Assembly (NCBI RefSeq): GCF_020708045.1
Contig: NZ_JAJFES010000001.1
Span: 620,001 to 684,000, forward strand
Reading direction: 5' to 3'
Origin: Massilia sp. IC2-278
Lineage (GTDB): Bacteria > Pseudomonadota > Gammaproteobacteria > Burkholderiales > Burkholderiaceae_D
Length of the DNA stretch: 64,000 nucleotides
Shown here piece after piece: positions 45,898 to 54,727 of the stretch. A program made the position numbers and the translations under genes. Below the pieces are notes generated by a model. The model was given only the letters and a program-made list of their open reading frames with translations. It had not been told where the DNA came from and searched no databases. The first letter of the stretch is position 1. Each line of letters opens with the position of its first letter.

Positions 45898-48489
45898 TTA
45901 CACCGCTTCCGCCTCGATCCGGCGCGCGATTTCCGGCCTGGTCGGCCGCAGCGCCTCGGTCAGCTCGGAGATCGACGAGCCGCAGCCGAACACCAGCACA
46001 TCCCCCGGCTGGCACAGGGCCAGGCCGGCGCGGATCGCCTTGTGCACATCCAGCTCGCACTGCAGATGGTCGCCTGCGATGCGTCCCAGGCGCGCGCCCT
46101 GCACCAGCAGCTCGGCCACGCTGCCCGCCGCACGGCCGCGGTTCTCGGTCTCGTACACCACCAGCTCGTCGAAGCCGGCGGCGCAGGTGCGGCCGATGTC
46201 GACCAGGTCGGCATCGCGCCGGTCGCCGGGCGCCGCCACCACGCCCACCACGCGTCCCGGCGTCATCGCGCGCGCGGTCTCGGCCAGGGCCGCATAGGCC
46301 GCGCAGTTGTGCGCGTAATCGACGATCACGGTCACGCCATCCACGTCGAACAGGTTCGAGCGCAGCGGGTTGTGCTTGCTGTCGGAGACGAAGCTGCGCA
46401 TGCCGGCCACGATCTCGGCGTTGCCGAAGCCCGAAGCGGCCAGCGCCGCGGTCGCCGCCAGGGCGTTCGCGATGTTGTAGCGCGCGCAGCCGTTCAGCGA
46501 CACCGGCATCTGGCGCACGTCGACCAGGGCCTCGTGGCGCGCGCCGGTGGCCAGCACCACGGTATTGTCCTGCAGGTAGACGCCGCGTCCGCCCGATTCC
46601 AGGTGGCGCAGCAGGACCGGATTGTCGGCATCGAGCGCGAAATACAGCACCTCGACGTCGGCCTGCAGGTCCTTCGCCATCGCGACGCAATAGTCATCCT
46701 CGGCATTCAGCACCACGGCGCGCGAGGCGCGCTGGGCCACCACCGCCTTGACCTTTGCCAGTTCCTCGACGGTGTCGACGCCGTCCAGGCCCAGGTGGTC
46801 GCTGGAGACGTTCAGCACCACCGACACGTCACACTTGTCGTAGGCCAGGCCACGCTTCAGGATGCCGCCGCGCGCCGTTTCCAGCACCGCGAAGTCGACT
46901 TCCGGCGAGGTGAGGAGGGCGCGTGCCGAGCGGTAGCCGGTGCAGTCTCCCTCCATGATGCGCTGGCCGTCGATGTACACGCCAGCGGTGGTGGTGACGC
47001 CGGTGCGCTGGCCGGTCAGGCGCGCGGTGTGGGCGATCAGCAGCGAAGTCGTGGTCTTGCCGTTGGTGCCGGTCACGGCGACGGTCGGGATGCGGCCGTC
47101 GTCCTGCCCGAACAGGGCCTCGACGATGGCGGCACCGGCGTCGCGCGGGGTGCCGCGGCTCGGGTACTGGTGCATGCGGATGCCAGGCGCGGCGTTCACT
47201 TCGATGATGCCGCCCTTTTGCTCGCGCAGCGGCTGCGCGATGTCCTGGCAGATCACGTCGATGCCGGCCACGTCCAGGCCGATGGTGCGCGCGGCGCGGA
47301 TGCAGATGTCGCGGGTTTCCTCTGGCAGCAGATCGGTCACGTCTTCGGCGGTGCCGCCGGTCGACAGGTTGGCGTTGCCGCGCAAGTCGACCGAGACGCC
47401 GGCCGGCAGCACCGAGTCGAACTCGTAGCCTTGCTTGGACAGGATCGCGGACGCCAGCGCGTCCATCGGGATCTTGGTCAGGATATTGGTATGGCCTTCG
47501 CCGCGTGCCGGGTTCAGGTTTTCAAGCTCGACCAGTTCGCGCACGGTCGACTTGCCGTCGCCGGTGACGCAGGGCGGACGGCGCCACGAGGCGGCGGCGA
47601 TCTTGTTCCCGGTGACCAGCACGCGGTAGTCGCGACCTTCCAGGAATGCCTCGACGATCACGTGGCGGCTGTACTTGCGCGCATGTTCAAAAGCGCGCTC
47701 GACTTCTTCCGGCGTGGCGCAGACCGTGGTCACGCCCTTGCCCTGGTTGGCGTCGAGCGGCTTGATGGTGGCAGGGCCGTTCAGGCGGCGCGCCACGCGC
47801 TGGGCTTCAGCCAGCGAGGTGACGGTGGCGCCGGCCGGGACCGGGCAGCCGGCCTGCTCTAACAGGGTCTTGGTCAGCTGCTTGTCGCTGGCGATGCCGA
47901 CCGCGATGGAATTGGTGGCGCCGGTGATCGTCGCCTGCAGGCGCTTCTGGCGGCTGCCCCAGCCCAGCTGGAACAGATTCGCTTCGTCGGTGATGCGCAG
48001 GCTCGGGATGCCGCGCCGTTGCGCTGCCGTGACCACGGCGCCGGTGCTGGTGCCGATCGCATAGTCTTCGGCGACTTCGTGCAGTTCGGCCACGGCGGCG
48101 GCGAGGTCGAATTCCTTGTCGGCCTGCAGGGCCTCGATCAGGTCGAGCGCCACGTTCAGCGCGGCGCCTGCCACCTGCTCGGTGCGGTAGCCGCAGACGG
48201 CACGGCGCGCGCCTTCGTTGCGCGCAACTTCCAGCGTCTGGCTGAAATCGGCCGGCGCGCCGGCCAGGCGCTGCAGTTCCATGACGACCGGCTCGACGGC
48301 GTCGGCGGCGCAGGTGAGGGCCGCCAGGCGTGCCGAGGCTTCGGGACTCAGGTCCGGCAGCAGGGCCACCAGGCGTGCAACCAGGCCGGGTGCGGCCTCG
48401 GCGCCGGCGGTGTCGATCACCGCCATCAGGCAGGGAGCTGCGCTGTACAGATTGGGGCCGCGCAGGAAGCGTTTTTCGATGATTCTCAT
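45898..48489 (-). CDS. cphA': Second cyanophycin synthetase CphA'
   Basis: This 863-residue protein has the same layout as the cphA product: IIEKRFLRGPNLY at the start, ATP-grasp (ATIKPLDANQGKGVTT, DYRVLVTGNKIAAASWRRPP, IEVNAAPGIRMHQYPS), Mur ligase (VAVTGTNGKTTTSLLIAH near 467; VIVDYAHNCAAYAAL; AAPGDRRDADL). Both P-loops and the Asp/His residues are intact, so it is probably active. Burkholderiales such as Cupriavidus necator carry two such genes. It is last in an iaaA-cphB-cphA' operon and overlaps cphB by 4 nt. Confidence 0.93.
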   Translation of the reverse strand: MRIIEKRFLRGPNLYSAAPCLMAVIDTAGAEAAPGLVARLVALLPDLSPEASARLAALTCAADAVEPVVMELQRLAGAPADFSQTLEVARNEGARRAVCGYRTEQVAGAALNVALDLIEALQADKEFDLAAAVAELHEVAEDYAIGTSTGAVVTAAQRRGIPSLRITDEANLFQLGWGSRQKRLQATITGATNSIAVGIASDKQLTKTLLEQAGCPVPAGATVTSLAEAQRVARRLNGPATIKPLDANQGKGVTTVCATPEEVERAFEHARKYSRHVIVEAFLEGRDYRVLVTGNKIAAASWRRPPCVTGDGKSTVRELVELENLNPARGEGHTNILTKIPMDALASAILSKQGYEFDSVLPAGVSVDLRGNANLSTGGTAEDVTDLLPEETRDICIRAARTIGLDVAGIDVICQDIAQPLREQKGGIIEVNAAPGIRMHQYPSRGTPRDAGAAIVEALFGQDDGRIPTVAVTGTNGKTTTSLLIAHTARLTGQRTGVTTTAGVYIDGQRIMEGDCTGYRSARALLTSPEVDFAVLETARGGILKRGLAYDKCDVSVVLNVSSDHLGLDGVDTVEELAKVKAVVAQRASRAVVLNAEDDYCVAMAKDLQADVEVLYFALDADNPVLLRHLESGGRGVYLQDNTVVLATGARHEALVDVRQMPVSLNGCARYNIANALAATAALAASGFGNAEIVAGMRSFVSDSKHNPLRSNLFDVDGVTVIVDYAHNCAAYAALAETARAMTPGRVVGVVAAPGDRRDADLVDIGRTCAAGFDELVVYETENRGRAAGSVAELLVQGARLGRIAGDHLQCELDVHKAIRAGLALCQPGDVLVFGCGSSISELTEALRPTRPEIARRIEAEAV

Positions 48490-49367
48490 GAGATCGTGGT
48501 CCGTTTCGTTACATTTTCAAGAAATTCTTGCAGCGAGCGTGGCATCGGCTTGGCTTCCTCGCCTTCCTCGGGCAGGTGGTAGCTGCTGCCGGCGGGCAGC
48601 AGGTGCAGGCGCACGTCGATCAGTTCCGGCGTATCGCGCTCGCGGATGTCGGCCATGTTGGTGAGCATGGTGCGGCCGTCGACCACGGTGACCGAGCCTT
48701 CGCCCAGCACCTCGATGCCCCGCCCGCGCTCGACCACCAGGGCGGTGTCTTCGTCGATGCCGATGCCCATCAGGTACGGGTTCTGGGCCACCGCCGACAG
48801 CAGGCGCGCCAGGCGCTGGCGCTCCGAGAAGTGCTGGTCGATCACCACCTTGTGCAGGAAGCCCAGGCCGGCGCCCATGTGCACCGCGCCCTTCTCGGGC
48901 AGCAGGTCGGTCTTGCCCTGGGTGAGCATGTGGCCCGACATCGCCGAGGCGCCGGCGCTGGTGCCGCCGATGCAGGCGCCGCGCACTTTCAGGGCGGTGT
49001 GCATCTCGGCGTCGAGCGCGGTGCCGCCGATGATCGCCATCAGGCGCTTCTGGTCGCCGCCGGTCATGAAGATGCCGTCGGCCTCGGCCACCATGCGCAC
49101 CTTCTCTTCGTCGTTGGCGTCCTGGCGCGATTCGAGCGACAGGTGCGAACGCTGGCGCACGCCGAGGTCGCCGAAGGCCTGGTCGTAGATGTCCCACATG
49201 TCGTCGGCGATCTTGCTGGCCGCGGTGATGACGACGATGCGGGCGTTCTCGCCGCCCGCCAGTTCGACGAAGCGGGTCAGGATTTCCTTGCGGTGTTCGC
49301 GGTCTTCATGGCCGCCGATGATGACGAGGTGGCCGTGCTTTGCAGTCTGGTGGGGTTCGGTTTTCAT
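48486..49367 (-). CDS. cphB: Cyanophycinase
   Basis: The 293-residue serine peptidase cuts cyanophycin to beta-Asp-Arg dipeptides. Motifs are IIGGHEDREHRKEIL, FMTGGDQKRLM and the nucleophile elbow IGGTSAGASAMS; the later MGIGIDEDTALVVE also matches. The gene begins directly after the isoaspartyl peptidase stop and overlaps the cphA' start (ATGA). With iaaA it completes breakdown to free Asp and Arg. No signal peptide, so it is the intracellular type. Confidence 0.95.
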   Translation of the reverse strand: MKTEPHQTAKHGHLVIIGGHEDREHRKEILTRFVELAGGENARIVVITAASKIADDMWDIYDQAFGDLGVRQRSHLSLESRQDANDEEKVRMVAEADGIFMTGGDQKRLMAIIGGTALDAEMHTALKVRGACIGGTSAGASAMSGHMLTQGKTDLLPEKGAVHMGAGLGFLHKVVIDQHFSERQRLARLLSAVAQNPYLMGIGIDEDTALVVERGRGIEVLGEGSVTVVDGRTMLTNMADIRERDTPELIDVRLHLLPAGSSYHLPEEGEEAKPMPRSLQEFLENVTKRTTIS

Positions 49368-50276
49368 TTAGTCTTCGATTTTTGCGGTTGGCATGGTCTT
49401 GTTGCTGCACGAGCCGGCCTCGTTCTTCGTCACGGCGATCAGGCCGATGTCGACCTCCTTGTCGAAGAGGTCGATGCCGCGCTGCAGCGCCTGCTGCAGC
49501 GGCATGCCGGCTTCGATCCAGCCGTAGACGGTGCGGGCCAGCATGTGGCGCACGATGTGTTCGCCGATGCCGGTGGCGGCGATCGCGCCGTGCGTGCCGG
49601 CATAGAAGCCGGCGCCGACGATGGCGGTGTCGCCCACGCGGCCCAGCAGCGAGGGCGCCGAGCCGCCGGTGGAGCCGGCCACGGCGAAGTGGCCGTCCGG
49701 CGTGCGCACCACGGCGCCGACGGTGTCGCAGGCCTTCGAAGGCGGCAGCTGCAGCGGTGTCTTGTAGTTCCAGAAGCGGTCGAACATGCGGTTGCCGACG
49801 CCGGGCATGACCGGCACCGAGCCGGCCAGCTGGCACAGCAGCTCGCGGTGCTTTTCGCGCTGGTCGTCGGAGATCGGCCTGGCATGCGGCAGGCCGATTG
49901 CGCGTGCGAAGCGCTCGGCGCCTTCGCCGGCCAGCAGCACATGCGGGGTGTCGGAGATGGCGCGCGCCAGCAGTACCGGGTTGCGCACGTCGCGCACGGC
50001 CGCGACCGCGCCCAGGCGCCCGCGCGTATCCATGATCGAGGCGTCCATTTCGACCGTCGAGCCGTCCAGGCACAGCACCGAGCCGGTGCCGGCATTGAAG
50101 CGCTCGTCTTCTTCGAAGACCACGACGGCGGCAATCGCCGCGTCGAGCGCGTCGCCGCCGGCCAGGAAGCGCGCATGGCCGTCCTTGGCGGCGCGTTCGG
50201 CGCCGTCGGTCAGGTCCAGCGGTTCGCCGGCGCCGCCATGGGTCACGATGGCGAAGCCGCCTTGGGTGTTCTGCAT
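49368..50276 (-). CDS. iaaA: Isoaspartyl peptidase / L-asparaginase (plant-type Ntn hydrolase)
   Basis: The 302-residue precursor should self-cleave before the threonine in CDTVGAVVRT, the N-terminal nucleophile of the beta subunit. The alpha part has AIVTHGGAGEP and EDDERFNAGTGSVL-type segments; the beta part has VAGSTGGSAPSLLGRVGDTA and GTHGAIAATGIGEHIVR. In this place it should split beta-Asp-Arg, the product of cyanophycinase. It is the first gene of the cphB-cphA' operon; the cphB start follows with no gap. Confidence 0.92.
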   Translation of the reverse strand: MQNTQGGFAIVTHGGAGEPLDLTDGAERAAKDGHARFLAGGDALDAAIAAVVVFEEDERFNAGTGSVLCLDGSTVEMDASIMDTRGRLGAVAAVRDVRNPVLLARAISDTPHVLLAGEGAERFARAIGLPHARPISDDQREKHRELLCQLAGSVPVMPGVGNRMFDRFWNYKTPLQLPPSKACDTVGAVVRTPDGHFAVAGSTGGSAPSLLGRVGDTAIVGAGFYAGTHGAIAATGIGEHIVRHMLARTVYGWIEAGMPLQQALQRGIDLFDKEVDIGLIAVTKNEAGSCSNKTMPTAKIED

Positions 50277-50394
50277 GTTCCGTCTTCCTCTCTGTTTTCT
50301 TGTAATGCCTCGGCGCTCGTGACGCGTGGCATATCTAAGACAGGATTATGCAAAACGGGATAGAAAACACCTATCGGTTGCCCAGCCGTGACAA

Positions 50395-50412
50395 TGTAAG
50401 ATGAAACTTACA
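50395..50412. promoter_or_regulatory. Short inverted repeat upstream of iaaA
   Basis: TGTAAG-ATGAAA-CTTACA lies 118 bp before iaaA and 24 bp after the DUF2244 stop. It may be an operator for the iaaA-cphB-cphA' operon. The rest of this gap shows no clear promoter. Confidence 0.35.
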
Positions 50413-50436
50413 AGGAAGACAACTTGTTGATGAAAA

Positions 50437-50892
50437 TCACAACAGACCGCTGCGGATCGCCTGTTTCAGCTCGCGCGCAACTTGCGTGCGCATGGCTTCG
50501 GATACGTAGGCGCCGAGTTGCACGCGCCGGCCGTGCGACTCGAGTTCGATGAGTTTACGTTCGCGCGGGGCGGGCGGCAGGATGCGGGTCCAGTAAGGGT
50601 CGAGGCGGATTTCCTCGCGCCGGCCGGCATCCCAGCGTTCGACCAGCAGGCAGCCTTCGTCCAGCACGATGGTCTCGACGTCGAGCGCGTGGCGCGCGTA
50701 ATACAGCAGCGCCATGCCGACCGCCGTCATCTCGACCAGGGCAAAGGCCAGCACCATCCAGATGCCTTGCACCAGGAACACCAGGGCGATGCCGAACGAG
50801 GCCGCGCAGAGCAGGGCGTAGACGGCCGCCGACTGCCGCGGCGTCAGCGAGCAATTGCGTTTCAGGGTCCAGCGCCGGGCAAGCAAGCTCAT
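50437..50892 (-). CDS. DUF2244 inner membrane protein
   Basis: The frame is open far upstream, but ATG 50892 (MSLLARRWTLKRNCSLTPRQ) gives a 151-residue protein typical of DUF2244. Two transmembrane helices lie at about 20-60 (SAAVYALLCAASFGIALVFL and IWMVLAFALVEMTAVGMALL), followed by a cytosolic beta domain (RRVQLGAYVSEAMRTQVARE). The family is often near cytochrome oxidase genes; here it is alone and divergent from the Hsp70-like gene. Function unknown. Confidence 0.85.
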   Translation of the reverse strand: MSLLARRWTLKRNCSLTPRQSAAVYALLCAASFGIALVFLVQGIWMVLAFALVEMTAVGMALLYYARHALDVETIVLDEGCLLVERWDAGRREEIRLDPYWTRILPPAPRERKLIELESHGRRVQLGAYVSEAMRTQVARELKQAIRSGLL

Positions 50893-51037
50893 CGCGTCTC
50901 CCGCTTTCCTTGTGGGTGCCGCAATTATAGGCAGACAGGGGCCACCGGCGGCGCGGGCCTGCACAGGGACTGGATCGCCCCGAAACGTGTTGCGCCCGCA
51001 ACGCCGCGCGGCCCCGGTTCCCGGCAGCGCCTGCTTC

Positions 51038-51046
51038 TGGTAAAAT
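51038..51046 (+). promoter_or_regulatory. Extended -10 promoter of yegD
   Basis: TGG-TAAAAT, an extended -10 element (TGn motif directly before the hexamer), lies 26 nt before ATG 51073. Confidence 0.5.
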
Positions 51047-51072
51047 CCCGCCCCTTCAAAAGAAAGGCAGAC

Positions 51073-52341
51073 ATGAGCAACGCATGCGGCGTCGACTTCG
51101 GCACCTCGAATTCCACGGTAGGCTGGATCGCCCCCACAACCGGCCCGGCAAACGCGCAGCGCACGCTGCTCGCCCTCGAAGACGGCAAGCCGACCCTGCC
51201 GTCGGTGGTGTTCTTCAATGCCGACGACGAAGAGGTGCGCTATGGCCGCGCCGCCCTGGCCGACTACCTGCAAGGCTATGAAGGCCGCCTGATGCGCTCG
51301 CTGAAAAGCCTGCTCGGCACCAGCCTGATGGACGGCCAGACCGAAGTGGCCGGCCGCGCGCTGCCGTTCCGCCTGCTGCTGGCCCAGTTCATCGGCGAGG
51401 TCAAGCGCCGTGCCGAGCGCCAGGCCGATCGCCCCTTCGAGCGCGCCGTGTTCGGCCGTCCGGTGTTCTTCATCGACGACAACCGCGCCGCCGACCAGTT
51501 GGCCGAGGACACCCTGGCCGAGGTGGCGAAGAGCGTGGGTTTCCGCGAGATCGCCTTCCAGTACGAGCCGATCGCCGCCGCCTTCGACTACGAGTCGCAG
51601 ATCGACCGCGAGGAACTGGTGCTGATCGCCGACATCGGCGGCGGTACCTCGGACTTTTCGCTGGTGCGCCTGGGACCGGAACGCGCGAAGCAGACCGAGC
51701 GGCGCCAGGACATCCTGGCCACCGGCGGCGTGCACATCGGCGGCACCGACTTCGATAAATACCTGAGCCTGGCCACCGTGATGCCGCTGCTCGGCTACGG
51801 CAGCCTGCTGCGCTCGGGCGCCGACATCCCGTCGAGCTATTACTTCAACCTGGCGACCTGGCATACCATCAACCAGGCCTATACGCGCAAGAGCGTGGCC
51901 CAGCTGGAAGACCTGGTGCGCGACGCCCAGGAACCGGCCAGGCTGAAGCGCCTGCAGCACCTGATCGACGAGCGCGCCGGCCACTGGCTGGCGATGCAGG
52001 TCGAGGCGGCCAAGATCGGTTTGTCGGATCAAACGTCGGTGTCGCTGGCGCTCGACCGCCTGGCGCCGCCGGAAAACCTGCTGGTCGAGCGCGTGCAATT
52101 CGAAAACGCGATCGGCGGCCTGCTCGATGCCATCGACGGCACCGTGCTGCGCCTGCTGGCCGATGCCGGCCTTAAGCCGGACGCGGTCGACACCGTGTTC
52201 TTCACCGGCGGTTCGAGCGGCGTCGGCTTGTTGCGCGAACGCGTCGGCGCCCTGGTGCCGGGCGCGCGCAAGGTCGAGGGCGATCTGTTCGGCAGCATCG
52301 GCGCCGGCCTGGCCCTCGACGCGATGCGCAAATTCGGCTAA
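51073..52341 (+). CDS. yegD: Hsp70-like ATPase YegD
   Basis: ATG 51073 after AAAGGCAG gives 422 residues, slightly shorter than E. coli YegD. The actin/Hsp70 fold motifs are present: CGVDFGTSNSTVGWIAP (phosphate 1), YEPIAAAFDYES, VLIADIGGGTSDFSLVRLG (phosphate 2) and VFFTGGSSGVGLLRERVG (adenosine). There is no substrate-binding domain, so it is probably an atypical chaperone-like ATPase. An exonuclease gene follows 9 nt later. Confidence 0.92.
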   Translation: MSNACGVDFGTSNSTVGWIAPTTGPANAQRTLLALEDGKPTLPSVVFFNADDEEVRYGRAALADYLQGYEGRLMRSLKSLLGTSLMDGQTEVAGRALPFRLLLAQFIGEVKRRAERQADRPFERAVFGRPVFFIDDNRAADQLAEDTLAEVAKSVGFREIAFQYEPIAAAFDYESQIDREELVLIADIGGGTSDFSLVRLGPERAKQTERRQDILATGGVHIGGTDFDKYLSLATVMPLLGYGSLLRSGADIPSSYYFNLATWHTINQAYTRKSVAQLEDLVRDAQEPARLKRLQHLIDERAGHWLAMQVEAAKIGLSDQTSVSLALDRLAPPENLLVERVQFENAIGGLLDAIDGTVLRLLADAGLKPDAVDTVFFTGGSSGVGLLRERVGALVPGARKVEGDLFGSIGAGLALDAMRKFG

Positions 52342-52350
52342 GGTTTCGGT

Positions 52351-53010
52351 ATGCAACCGCTTATGTACCACTTTGAACGCCCCATCGTGATGCTCGACTT
52401 CGAGACCACGGGCCTGTCGCCAGCCATGGGCGACCGCATCACCGAAGTCGCGGCCCTGCGCATCGAAGGCGGGCAAGTCACCGAACGCTACGTCTCGCTG
52501 GTCAACTGCGGCGTGCGCATCCCGGCCTTCATCACCGGCCTGACCGGCATCACCCAGGAGATGGTCGACACGGCGCCGCCGGCGTCCCGCGTGGTGCCGG
52601 AACTGCTCGACTTCATCGGCGGCGACACCCTGTCGGCCCACAACGCCAGCTTCGACGAGAAGTTCCTGCTGGCCGAGGCCGAACGCCTGCAGCGCAGCTG
52701 CGGCCACGCCGGCCTGGTGTGCTCGCTGAAGCTCTCGCGCCGCGTGTTCCCGGGCATGGCCAGCTACAAGCTGGGCCAGCTCTCGCGCCAGCTCGGCATC
52801 GCCTTCCGCGGCTCCGCCCACCGGGCCGAGGCCGACGCCGAGGTCGCCGCCGACGTGCTGATCCACATCGGCCGCCACATCGCCTCGTCCTATGGACTGG
52901 AAGCGGTGGCGCCCGAGCTGCTGGTGTCGCTGAACCGGCTGGCCGCGGCCAAGGTGCCGGGCTGGCTGGACAAGTACGCCGCCGACAGGCGCGCTCTGCG
53001 CGCCGCCTGA
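52351..53010 (+). CDS. DnaQ-like 3'-5' exonuclease
   Basis: The 219-residue protein shows the DEDDh motifs: MLDFETTGLSPAMGD (D, E), SAHNASFDEKFL (D) and HRAEADAEVAADVL (H, D). It could be a proofreading-type or RNase T-like nuclease, separate from the main polymerase. It is 9 nt after yegD and is followed by a terminator, so the two form a small operon. Confidence 0.92.
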   Translation: MQPLMYHFERPIVMLDFETTGLSPAMGDRITEVAALRIEGGQVTERYVSLVNCGVRIPAFITGLTGITQEMVDTAPPASRVVPELLDFIGGDTLSAHNASFDEKFLLAEAERLQRSCGHAGLVCSLKLSRRVFPGMASYKLGQLSRQLGIAFRGSAHRAEADAEVAADVLIHIGRHIASSYGLEAVAPELLVSLNRLAAAKVPGWLDKYAADRRALRAA

Positions 53011-53037
53011 GTCCCAAGCCTGAGCCCCGCCTGAAGA

Positions 53038-53069
53038 GCCCGCCGCGCAGCCGCCCGGCGGGCTTTTTT
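53038..53069 (+). terminator. Intrinsic terminator after the exonuclease gene
   Basis: GCCCGCCG and CGGCGGGC form an 8-bp stem followed by six T residues, 27 nt after the stop. Confidence 0.9.
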
Positions 53070-53239
53070 GTTTGTGCGCAGGCGGGCACGATTGCGCGCA
53101 GTCAAACTCCCGCTTTTCTCCGTCGTTAAAATTTTGCCAATACTTATCAGGTTGCCATGCGTCGGCGCGCACCTCGGCGTCCAGCCCTGCCGCGCATGAG
53201 GCAAACCACGCGTACACACGTCCAACTTCGGGAACCGGC

Positions 53240-54631
53240 ATGAACCGCCAGAAGCTCCACCGCGAGAGCCATCAGACCTACGTGTGGTTCCGCGACGCCG
53301 CCGAGCGCGGCAATCCGTATGCCCAGTTCAATCTCGGCATCCTGTACAAGAAGGGCGAGGGCGTGGAGCGCGACGATGCCGCCGCCTTCCGCTGGCTGCG
53401 CCTGGCCGCGCTGCAGGGGCTGGCCTTTGCCCAGAACCACCTCGGCGCGATGTATTACCACGGCCGCGGCGTGGAAGCCTGCGACGCCGACAGCGCGCGC
53501 TGGTTCCGCCTCGCCGCCGACCAGGGCGACGCCTCGGCCCAGCAGAACCTCGGCCACATGTACCGCAAGGGGCGCGGCGTGGCGCAGGACCACGAGCGCG
53601 CGCTGTCCTGGTACTACCGCGCGGCCGAGCAGGGCGTGGCCAGCGCCCAGAACCTGCTCGGCGAATGCTACCTGCACGGCATGGGCGCCGCCATCAACTA
53701 CCCGCTGGCCATGGCCTGGTTCCGCAAGGCCGCATTGCAGGGCGACGCCCCGGCCCAGTTGAACCTCGGCCAGATGTACCGCCGCGGGCAGGGCGTGGAT
53801 GCCAGCGACACGCAAGCCCTGTACTGGTTCCGCCAGGCCGCAGCCGCCGGCGAGCGCGGCGCCCAGCGCCAGCTCGGCCTGGCCTATGCCGACGGCCTGG
53901 GCGTCAAGGCCGATTCGCGGCGCGCCCTGGCCTGGCTGCAGCGCGCCGCCAACCACGGCGACCGCGAAGCCCAGTTCATCCTCGGCACCCTGTATGCCGA
54001 AGGGCGGCACGCCGAACGCGACGAGCCGCACGCCATCGAGTGGTACACGCGCGCCGCCAGCCAGGGCCACGTCGGCGCCCAGTACAACCTGGCCAACATG
54101 TACGCGCACGGCCGCGGCGCCCCCGCCGACCCGCAGCGCGCCTTCGACTGGTACCGGCGCGCCGCCGAGCAGGGCGCGCCGAACGCCCAGTTCAACCTCG
54201 GCGTCATCTACGCCAATGGCCAGGGCGTGGAACGCGACGACGCGCGCGCCGCCCACTGGTACGGCCTCGCCGCCGGCCAGGGCGACGCCAGCGCCCAGAA
54301 CAACCTGGGCGTGATGTACGCCAGCGGCCAGGGCGTGGCCCAGGACGACCGGCGCGCCGTCTACTGGTACACGCAAGCCGCCGAGCAGGGCCATGCGCTG
54401 GCCCAGTACAACCTCGGCGGCATGTACAACAGCGGCCGCGGCGTGGCGCGCGATCCGGTGCGGGCCTACATGTGGATGCTGCTGGCGGCCGATGGCGGCG
54501 ATGCCACGGCGAACGTCAACAAGACGATCGTGGCACGGCGGTTGAATCCGTCGGAGATCGGGCGGGCGATCGACTTGTCGCACAAGTGGCAGCTGAGTCA
54601 TCGGGAGGTGGGAGGGAGGCAAGCGCGGTAA
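53240..54631 (+). CDS. SEL1-repeat (TPR-like) protein
   Basis: ATG 53240 gives 463 residues, nearly all of them eleven 36-residue SEL1 repeats plus a capping segment. A typical unit is AQFNLGILYKKGEGVERDD followed by an Ala-rich helix. There is no signal peptide or membrane helix in this frame, so it is cytosolic unless the start is further upstream. SEL1 proteins act as scaffolds in envelope stress, signalling or host interaction. The partner is unknown. Confidence 0.9.
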   Translation: MNRQKLHRESHQTYVWFRDAAERGNPYAQFNLGILYKKGEGVERDDAAAFRWLRLAALQGLAFAQNHLGAMYYHGRGVEACDADSARWFRLAADQGDASAQQNLGHMYRKGRGVAQDHERALSWYYRAAEQGVASAQNLLGECYLHGMGAAINYPLAMAWFRKAALQGDAPAQLNLGQMYRRGQGVDASDTQALYWFRQAAAAGERGAQRQLGLAYADGLGVKADSRRALAWLQRAANHGDREAQFILGTLYAEGRHAERDEPHAIEWYTRAASQGHVGAQYNLANMYAHGRGAPADPQRAFDWYRRAAEQGAPNAQFNLGVIYANGQGVERDDARAAHWYGLAAGQGDASAQNNLGVMYASGQGVAQDDRRAVYWYTQAAEQGHALAQYNLGGMYNSGRGVARDPVRAYMWMLLAADGGDATANVNKTIVARRLNPSEIGRAIDLSHKWQLSHREVGGRQAR

Positions 54632-54727
54632 CGCGATCCATTGCGTGTCGTTGTTCGCGCCTGCGCTTGGCAAACGAATGACGAAGTTGCTGCACTGGTT
54701 TATGCTGACGCCCGCCTTTAGAAGGCG

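Noticed and set aside
43275..47862. Large frames antisense to both cyanophycin synthetase genes
   Set aside because: Both real genes show complete domain motifs; the antisense translations are low-complexity and rich in His/Ala/Arg.
50893..53241. Long minus-strand extension upstream of the DUF2244 gene
   Set aside because: Only the last 151 codons are a recognisable protein; the rest is antisense to yegD and the exonuclease gene.
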